Source of the DNA: an uncultured Verrucomicrobiales bacterium
GTDB taxonomy: Bacteria; Verrucomicrobiota; Verrucomicrobiia; Verrucomicrobiales; DEV007
Assembly: GCA_937893785.1 (NCBI GenBank)
Contig: CALCSP010000474.1
Location: forward strand, 1 to 7,853
DNA length: 7,853 nt
Reading direction: 5' to 3'
In this document: one piece after another, positions 1-4,019 of the stretch
How the letters are laid out: every line of letters starts with the position of its first letter
Numbering within the stretch: position 1 is the stretch's first letter
The notes under the pieces: model-generated
Told to the model about the DNA's origin: nothing
What the model saw: only the letters and a program-made list of their open reading frames with translations
Database searches by the model: none
Translations under genes and position numbers: made by a program

Positions 1-413
1 GCAAGCTTGCCGCTTGCGGAAGCCTGGATGCTGGTCCTTTTCTGCCGGTTTGGAAAGCGCTTCTCGAGGATCTGAATACACCTGCTGCTCTTGGGCAGTT
101 ATTTACAGTTCTTAAGCCGCTGGAGAAGGGTGTGACGGCAGGCTCCTTAACTGAAAAGGAGATGGATGCCGCTCGCACCGGGCTGGCGATGATTGTACAC
201 GCTTTCGGATGGATTGTTCCGGAGATTTCCGAGAGGGAAGGTGAGGTTTCTGATGTGCCGGCTGATATTTTACAGATGGCAGAGCAGCGTTGGGCAGCCA
301 AACAGGATAAAAACTGGGAGGAGTCCGACCGTCTTCGGGATCAGCTAGCCACTGCGGGTTGGACCATCAAGGATACAGCTGATGGTTACGAGGTGGAGCC
401 AAGCCGTGAATGA
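1..413 (+). CDS. cysS: Cysteinyl-tRNA synthetase, C-terminal part (5' end outside window)
   Basis: This is the 3' end of a cytoplasmic class I aminoacyl-tRNA synthetase that charges tRNA-Cys. The frame is open from the left edge (first full codon at position 3), giving about 136 residues before the TGA stop. Near the left edge is the motif LLEDLNTPAALGQLF, typical of the helical domain after the catalytic core, where the family has D-[DL]-[NF]-[NT]-[TP]-x-x-A. The end has the usual CysRS tail: an R-W-A-A-K-Q-D-K-N-W-E-E-S-D-R-L-R-D-Q-L stretch, then GWTIKDTADGYEVEP, matching the family pattern R-x-x-A-(R/K)-x-x-K-(D/N)-(W/F)-x-x-(A/S)-D-x-(L/I)-R-x-x-L followed by G-x-x-(I/V)-x-D-(T/G). The nucleotide-binding and KMSKS regions lie outside the window. 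The gene converges on the DUF1501 gene, whose stop is 6 bases away, with no terminator hairpin between them. Confidence 0.93.
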   Translation, partial: KLAACGSLDAGPFLPVWKALLEDLNTPAALGQLFTVLKPLEKGVTAGSLTEKEMDAARTGLAMIVHAFGWIVPEISEREGEVSDVPADILQMAEQRWAAKQDKNWEESDRLRDQLATAGWTIKDTADGYEVEPSRE

Positions 414-419
414 AAGGCT

Positions 420-1829
420 TTATACTAATTCCTTAATGGGTTGGCCTTCGGTAATGGTATCCTTTAGATTAGCGGGAATATTATCCACGAGGCGCAATTC
501 TCCAATGTCAAAGAGTGAGTGCATGATGGTGGCCATCATGTGTTGGGGGCGGTAAGGAGTAGTGATGGCACGCGTGGCATGGTTATCGGAGGCTCCGACA
601 ACCTGTCCCATTTTAAGGCCCCCCCCAAAGAAAGCCAATGGGGTGAGTTCACCATAGTGTTCCCGTCCCCCGTTTTTGTTTATTTTTGGTGTCCTGCCCA
701 TTTCGCCGGTAACCACCAGGAGAATTTTGTCTTCCAGTCCCCGTTCACGCACATCATCAATGAATGCGGAAACCGCATGGTCTACCTGAGGAGCTAGCCA
801 GGCAAAACCACCAAGCCCTTTCGGGCTATTGTTATTGCTGTGGTGGTCCCAACCACAGTCGCTGACAGTAACAAATCCAACCCCGGCTTCACATAATCGG
901 CGTGCCATCAACATCTGCTTACCCAGCAGGTTGGATGCGCGTGCCATATCGAACCAGCGGGTGACTTCCTTGATATCAAAGAGCTTGCTGGTGTCATAGC
1001 GCGCTATGGTACGTGGATCTTCCTTACTGATATCAAAAGCATCTGCTGCAGCGCCGGTCACGATATCGAATGCCTGCTGTTGATATCGATCCGTTCCATC
1101 AAGGGCTCCATTGTCCGCAGCGCGCTTGAGACCGTCGAGGTGATTGAGCAGTTTGCGCCGGTCATCAAAGCGTTCACGTGCCAGTTGCAGTTCCATATCC
1201 TGCTTAAGCTCCCCTCCACCCTGCGGGTTGAAGGCTCTGTGGCTGGTGCCGATAGTGCCGGGGTCGGTGAGTGTCGGTAGGGCCTTGGTCTCAAAGTTGC
1301 TCTTCAGCTTGAGCCCTTCACCAACTGCCTCGGGGACTACCAGCACATTGTTTGGTAGCCCATGAGTGGGTTCATTGGTGCCGGCGATGCGTGAATAAAT
1401 GGCACCCATTGTGGCCTTGGTCGGATTGTTGCCACTGGCCACCTTCTGGTATGTGTGGCCTGAGTTGCCACTGCCGTAGGAGCGCACGATGGATAACTGG
1501 TCCGCCCTTGCTGCCATTTGCGGGAAGTGTGAGCCAAAGGTGATACCTGGAAGTTTGGTCTTTACCTCTCCAAATATGGAGCGCACCTCGGATGGAGCAT
1601 CCATTTTCGGGTCAAAAGACTCGATGTGGGAAGGCCCACCATTGAGAAAGAGGAATACCACGGAACGGTCTTTAACAATTCCATGCAATGGAGAGGATGC
1701 TTCGGCGCGGGCGCGCAGCAGATCGGCAAGCGTCAATCCTGTTGCCCCGAGAGCACCTATGCGCAGGAAGTCGCGGCGCATGAGGCCTTCGCAATTACGG
1801 TCAGCCTTGGTGTCGGAAATCCTGAGCAT
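420..1829 (-). CDS. DUF1501 family protein, Tat-exported, alkaline-phosphatase-fold superfamily
   Basis: This is a complete 469-residue protein of the DUF1501 family, which is abundant in Planctomycetota and Verrucomicrobiota and related to the alkaline phosphatase/sulfatase fold. The substrate is unknown. The N terminus has the family form: a short lead, then the twin-arginine motif RRDFLRIGAL (residues 18-27) and a hydrophobic stretch to about 38, predicting Tat export. Family motifs are intact: NGGPSHIESFDPK (63-75), a W-D-H-H stretch at 327-330 and GEMGRTPKINKNGGREH (375-391), followed by GGG and GASD (412-415). The start at residue 1 is chosen because homologues also carry about 15 residues before the RR. 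A rival start is Met17, which has GAAGG-like purines (GAAGG) just upstream. In many genomes these genes are paired with DUF1549/DUF1553 cytochrome-like genes; none is present here, so the gene looks solitary. The family call is sure, the function is not. Confidence 0.93.
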   Translation of the reverse strand: MLRISDTKADRNCEGLMRRDFLRIGALGATGLTLADLLRARAEASSPLHGIVKDRSVVFLFLNGGPSHIESFDPKMDAPSEVRSIFGEVKTKLPGITFGSHFPQMAARADQLSIVRSYGSGNSGHTYQKVASGNNPTKATMGAIYSRIAGTNEPTHGLPNNVLVVPEAVGEGLKLKSNFETKALPTLTDPGTIGTSHRAFNPQGGGELKQDMELQLARERFDDRRKLLNHLDGLKRAADNGALDGTDRYQQQAFDIVTGAAADAFDISKEDPRTIARYDTSKLFDIKEVTRWFDMARASNLLGKQMLMARRLCEAGVGFVTVSDCGWDHHSNNNSPKGLGGFAWLAPQVDHAVSAFIDDVRERGLEDKILLVVTGEMGRTPKINKNGGREHYGELTPLAFFGGGLKMGQVVGASDNHATRAITTPYRPQHMMATIMHSLFDIGELRLVDNIPANLKDTITEGQPIKELV

Positions 1830-1831
1830 GG

Positions 1832-1850
1832 TTACATGGAATTATTCTCC
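1832..1850 (-). promoter_or_regulatory. Shine-Dalgarno plus ATG-TAA start-stop pair before the DUF1501 gene
   Basis: Reading the minus strand, GGAG (1850-1847) is followed by 9 bases and then ATG TAA (1837-1832). Two bases later comes the DUF1501 start codon (1829-1827). The Shine-Dalgarno sequence is well placed for the ATG that is immediately stopped, but lies 17 bases from the annotated start, which is too far for normal use. Either ribosomes initiate on the start-stop pair and re-initiate two bases on, or the spacing is simply loose. The sequence is seen directly; its function is inferred. Confidence 0.4.
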
Positions 1851-1854
1851 AATT

Positions 1855-1878
1855 GGTTATTTTATTCAAATAATAACC
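1855..1878. repeat. 24-base AT-rich dyad in the DUF1501 leader
   Basis: GGTTATT (1855-1861) and AATAACC (1872-1878) form a perfect 7-base inverted repeat around a 10-base AT-rich centre, 26-49 bases ahead of the DUF1501 start codon. The minus strand across it is rich in -10-like sequence (TATTAT, TAAAAT), but I found no well-spaced -35 partner. It could be an operator overlapping the promoter, or a weak leader hairpin. Confidence 0.35.
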
Positions 1879-1948
1879 GTTGCTTGTCACTGTTATCTCA
1901 CGCGTTACTCATTATTTCAGTGGATTTACTGATAGTGATATCAGCAAT

Positions 1949-2236
1949 TTAACGACCAACGCGGATAACTGCGCGTCTGTAACTAACCAGAGGCGGGGTG
2001 CCGTATTCCCTAACGCTGAGGATGACGTGAATGGTGGACGGGGACACCCGAGGGTTGCTGTCAGGGATGACAAGTTGTGTTTGTTTCCCCTGCGCCCGGC
2101 TTAAGGTGGCTAATTTTTGGTATGTGCCTGCTTCACTGTAGATCATCCAGTGGCTGGTAATGGAGTTCCCGTCAGGGTCATTGCTTTTCGCATTGGTCTT
2201 AATCGATGTTTTAGGGGAGGAGGACGTTATCCACAA
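1949..2236 (-). pseudogene. Remnant of a Sde182-type C-terminal domain (DUF1593-associated protein)
   Basis: About 85 codons match the C-terminal Ig-like domain of Sde182/DUF1593 proteins, which are secreted and linked to carbohydrate binding or nucleoside-hydrolase-like folds. The visible signature is NDPDGN, then HWMIYSEAGTY, then TIHVILSVREYGTPPL and SYRRAVIRV ending close to the stop, which is the natural C-terminal order. The large N-terminal catalytic-like domain is absent. The frame stays open upstream only to a TGA at 2336-2338, and those extra residues resemble nothing I know. The only possible starts are poor ones such as TTG at 2236. A strong terminator at 2286-2325 lies directly upstream on the same strand, so transcription from the tRNA side should not reach it. 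I read it as the surviving 3' end of a gene cut off by a deletion or rearrangement. A short standalone domain protein is the less likely alternative. Confidence 0.6.
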
Positions 2237-2285
2237 GTCTTTTAGCCGGGGAAGCTGTTCTCTTATAAAGGAAGCGGAGTAATTT

Positions 2286-2325
2286 AATAAAAAGGGCCGT
2301 TGGTCCGACCATGGACTAACGACCC
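2286..2325 (-). terminator. Rho-independent terminator downstream of tRNA-Ser
   Basis: On the minus strand, arms at 2325-2313 and 2306-2294 pair over 13 positions (11 Watson-Crick pairs, one G-U and one A-C mismatch) around a 6-base loop. TTTTTATT (2293-2286) follows immediately. On the plus strand the hairpin is preceded by As and followed by no T-tract, so it is oriented to end minus-strand transcription coming from the tRNA-Ser gene or from a small RNA between them. Confidence 0.75.
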
Positions 2326-2398
2326 ATAATGACTTTCATCATTTAGCAGGGAACCCACAGCGTGAACTGCGGGTCAGGCCCCCGCCACCTTCAATATG
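2286..2398 (-). ncRNA. Possible small structured RNA or long tRNA trailer
   Basis: The 140 bases between the tRNA 3' end and the terminator contain a second hairpin at 2375-2352. On the minus strand the arm GACCCGCAG pairs with CTGTGGGTT around the loop TTCACG, with two G-U pairs that would be mismatches on the plus strand. This favours a minus-strand RNA. An alternative stem, GCGGG with CCCGC around GGCCTGA, would use the same arm. A weak promoter fits at TTGCTT (2421-2416), 17 bases, CATATT (2398-2393), giving a transcript of about 100 bases. I compared it by eye with SRP RNA, 6S RNA, tmRNA and common riboswitches and saw no match. It may be only the tRNA trailer. Confidence 0.25.
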
Positions 2399-2466
2399 GT
2401 TGAGGATATACTTTTAAGCAACCCTTCCCATTGGATGAAATCACTCCCTGTACCTTGTAAAAACCG

Positions 2467-2555
2467 CGGAAGGGGTGGGATTCGAACCCACGGTAGAGTT
2501 GCCCCTACACTTGATTTCGAATCAAGCGCCTTAAACCAAGCTCAGCCACCCTTCC
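2467..2555 (-). tRNA. tRNA-Ser, anticodon CGA
   Basis: The minus strand folds as a complete class II tRNA of 89 bases. The acceptor arm GGAAGGG (2555-2549) pairs perfectly with CCCTTCC, and the discriminator is G at 2467, as expected for serine. The anticodon stem CTTGA/TCAAG encloses the loop TTCGAAA, giving anticodon CGA, which reads UCG codons. There is a long variable arm (about 18 bases with a GTAG/CTAC stem) typical of tRNA-Ser. The T arm is GTGGG-TTCGAAT-CCCAC. CCA is not encoded: the bases after the discriminator are CGG, so the CCA end must be added by nucleotidyltransferase. Confidence 0.96.
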
Positions 2556-2567
2556 TGCGAGAACACC

Positions 2568-2595
2568 ATAGTATATCCTCGTCCTGTTGAATCAA
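2568..2595 (-). promoter_or_regulatory. Likely promoter of tRNA-Ser
   Basis: On the minus strand TTGATT (2595-2590) and TACTAT (2573-2568) are separated by 16 bases, and the -10 ends 12 bases before the tRNA 5' end. An overlapping TATACT (2575-2570) is a better -10 by sequence but gives a 14-base spacer. The stretch GAGGATATACT here is repeated in inverted orientation at 2402-2412. Confidence 0.5.
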
Positions 2596-2730
2596 GTTGG
2601 AAGCTTCTCCTCAAGGTTATTCCAAATTAGATGATAATCAGTGAGGGGCGATAGGTGCTTAAATACAATAGGATAAAGATATAAAGAGCTCTTGATATCA
2701 ACTCGGATCGTGTCAGGTTCGTGGCCGTCT

Positions 2731-3117
2731 ATGTTTGAAATGTCAATAATCGGAGCACAGATTCTGATCGCGTTGACAATCTATTCAGTGTGGTTGATCA
2801 GGCCGGGGTTAGAGACACCGTACCGGGCGGCCGGTGCCAGAAATCTAAAGGAGGAATTTGCCGTTTACCGACTTCCTCTATGGGCACTGTATTCTGTGGG
2901 CGCTGCTAAGATTTTGCTCGCCACGGCTTTGGTCGCGGGCATCTGGATGAGTGATTTGGTTGTTCCCGCGGCATATGGCATGGCGGTCTTGATGGTCGTT
3001 GCGGTGATCATGCATCTTCGGGTAAAGGGGGACAGTTTGATGCGAGCAGTGCCGGCAGCTCTGATGCTGATGCTTAGCTTGTTTGTTGCTTTATGGCATC
3101 AAAAAGCATGGATGTGA
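2731..3117 (+). CDS. DoxX-like family membrane protein
   Basis: This is a small integral membrane protein of about 128 residues with four hydrophobic segments (roughly residues 5-23, 48-68, 74-95 and 103-121 from this start), as in the DoxX-like family. The stretch between segments 1 and 2, RPGLETPYRAAGA then LKEEFAVYRLP and VGAAKI, is the most family-like part. DoxX-like proteins have been linked to redox and stress functions, but no reaction can be assigned. The start is uncertain. ATG at 2731 places the first membrane segment close to the N terminus and is preferred. ATG at 2740, GTG at 2710 and TTG at 2692 are also in frame, and none has a good Shine-Dalgarno sequence. A TACAAT at 2664-2669 could be the -10 element, but no -35 is evident. 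The gene appears monocistronic. Confidence 0.72.
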   Translation: MFEMSIIGAQILIALTIYSVWLIRPGLETPYRAAGARNLKEEFAVYRLPLWALYSVGAAKILLATALVAGIWMSDLVVPAAYGMAVLMVVAVIMHLRVKGDSLMRAVPAALMLMLSLFVALWHQKAWM

Positions 3118-3407
3118 TCGCTTGAATCGGTTTTGATTCTTAGCTTTATCCCTAGTTGGAATTGCTGGTCGGGTTTGTAGATTTTTTCCCTCTGCAGGTT
3201 ACAATATCCGACCCAATTGCGTAGTGCAGGCGTTTCCTTGCGGCGCCTTACTGAAAAGGGGCAACGGCAGAATAGTGCTACCAGTATGGATAAAGACAGG
3301 GCAGCGAGAATAATCTCGGGCAAGGGTGGCTTGTCTTTTTCACTGACTTTGATGTCTGTGTTTGTTTCGATGTCAATCATCTTGAATGCAACATACGCGT
3401 ACTTCAA
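3099..3407 (-). CDS. Doubtful small membrane protein, hypothetical
   Basis: This minus-strand open frame of 102 codons would encode an acidic N terminus, one hydrophobic segment at about residues 32-46 (IILAALSLSILVALF), then a basic stretch SVRRRKE. That order is believable for a single-pass membrane protein with a cytoplasmic C terminus. Against it: the first start is TTG (3407), with AGGA only two bases upstream; the 3' end overlaps the DoxX-like gene by 19 bases; and I recognise no family. A shorter plus-strand frame (3217-3414) covers the same DNA and looks even less convincing. I keep it because the 450-base gap otherwise holds no gene. Confidence 0.25.
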   Translation of the reverse strand: MKYAYVAFKMIDIETNTDIKVSEKDKPPLPEIILAALSLSILVALFCRCPFSVRRRKETPALRNWVGYCNLQREKIYKPDQQFQLGIKLRIKTDSSDHIHAF

Positions 3408-3566
3408 TTCCTAACCCCAATATTTAATTGTCACACAATCGTCACGGGTTCTTTGCGTCCTCCATATGACAGGATAAGAAAGGTGAGGGTTTCGCTTTGT
3501 AATTTTCCAGTGTTATGATGACAGATCCTCTGGATTACCCGGCCTCCCCGTGTCACCTTTTCCTTA
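3118..3566. other. Intergenic stretch between DoxX-like and globin genes
   Basis: Apart from the doubtful minus-strand ORF ending at 3099, this 449-base stretch shows no RNA gene, mobile-element end or repeat that I can support. A short imperfect hairpin just after the DoxX-like stop (GAATC/GATTC at 3124-3139) is too weak to call a terminator. The right end carries the probable promoter of the globin gene. Confidence 0.5.
3514..3519 (+). promoter_or_regulatory. Candidate -10 element of the globin gene
   Basis: TATGAT (5 of 6 to TATAAT) lies 47 bases before the globin start codon in an otherwise gene-free stretch. The region 16-18 bases upstream (TTTCGCT) is a poor -35, so this is a weak or activator-dependent promoter at best. 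Confidence 0.3.
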
Positions 3567-3938
3567 ATGAAAGAGGTTTACGAGCAAATTGGCGAGACAG
3601 GGTTGCGTGAGCTCGTTGCTGCCTTTTACCGGCGGGTCAAGGAGGATGATCTGCTTGGCCCGATGTATCCTGATTCAGACTGGCAGGGAGCAGAGGAGCG
3701 ACTGGCCGATTTCCTTGTCTATCGATTTGGCGGTTCACAGAAATACATCGAGGAGCGCGGGCACCCACGCCTGCGCATGCGACACATGCCGTTTCGGATT
3801 GGGGAGGCGGAGCGTGACCGCTGGTTGCAACTGATGGGTAAGGCCATGGTGGAGCAGACTATTGCCGAACCGGCCGCTGGATTGTTGGAGGATTTTTTTG
3901 TGCAGACCGCGGATTTCATGCGCAACCAACAGGGCTGA
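3567..3938 (+). CDS. Group II truncated haemoglobin (GlbO-like)
   Basis: This cytoplasmic haem protein of 123 residues has a 2-on-2 globin fold, the usual length for truncated haemoglobins. The group II signature is clear: GHPRLRMRH followed by PFRIGEAERDRW (65-86). The proximal haem ligand His(F8) is His73, Tyr21 sits at B10 in AFYRR, and Trp86 is the G8 tryptophan that lines the distal pocket in this group. The YRFGG/Y-I-E-E-R-G-H-P run (52-67) covers the CD-to-EF region. Group II proteins bind O2 and NO and are associated with oxygen or NO and peroxide chemistry; the role here is not fixed by context. The ATG start is preceded by a pyrimidine-rich stretch with no Shine-Dalgarno sequence. 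The Kelch-symporter gene follows on the same strand and may be co-transcribed, though no functional link is apparent. Confidence 0.95.
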   Translation: MKEVYEQIGETGLRELVAAFYRRVKEDDLLGPMYPDSDWQGAEERLADFLVYRFGGSQKYIEERGHPRLRMRHMPFRIGEAERDRWLQLMGKAMVEQTIAEPAAGLLEDFFVQTADFMRNQQG

Positions 3939-4019
3939 GGATTGCTGCTTTCGGGCGATAAGGTGTTGCTAAGGAAATTTTCGTGGCCTTGGCGGACGAA
4001 TTTTGGCAGGTTGATCAAC

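Noticed and set aside
1489..1952. Plus-strand ORFs antisense to the start of the DUF1501 gene
   Set aside because: They lack family motifs, while the minus strand shows an intact Tat signal and DUF1501 motifs over the same DNA.
2341..2400. SRP (4.5S) RNA, suggested by GTGAACTGCGGGTCAGGCCC on the plus strand
   Set aside because: The conserved GGAAGGAAGCAG part of the SRP RNA domain is missing, and the strand disagrees with the terminator.
1949..2466. Genomic island or prophage integrated at the 3' end of tRNA-Ser
   Set aside because: No repeat of the tRNA 3' end, no integrase and no phage gene were seen in the window.
2396..2590. Plus-strand ORF of 64 codons over the tRNA-Ser region
   Set aside because: It runs antisense through the tRNA gene and has no family features. 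The GGIRTHGRV-like peptide is the common translation artefact of a tRNA.
3124..3139. Terminator after the DoxX-like gene (GAATC/GATTC)
   Set aside because: Five weak pairs and no following T-tract.
3942..4019. Upstream TTG start giving a 929-residue symporter fusion
   Set aside because: It would put 26 mixed residues ahead of a good signal peptide. GTG at 4020 has GGCAGG upstream and begins right at the basic n-region.
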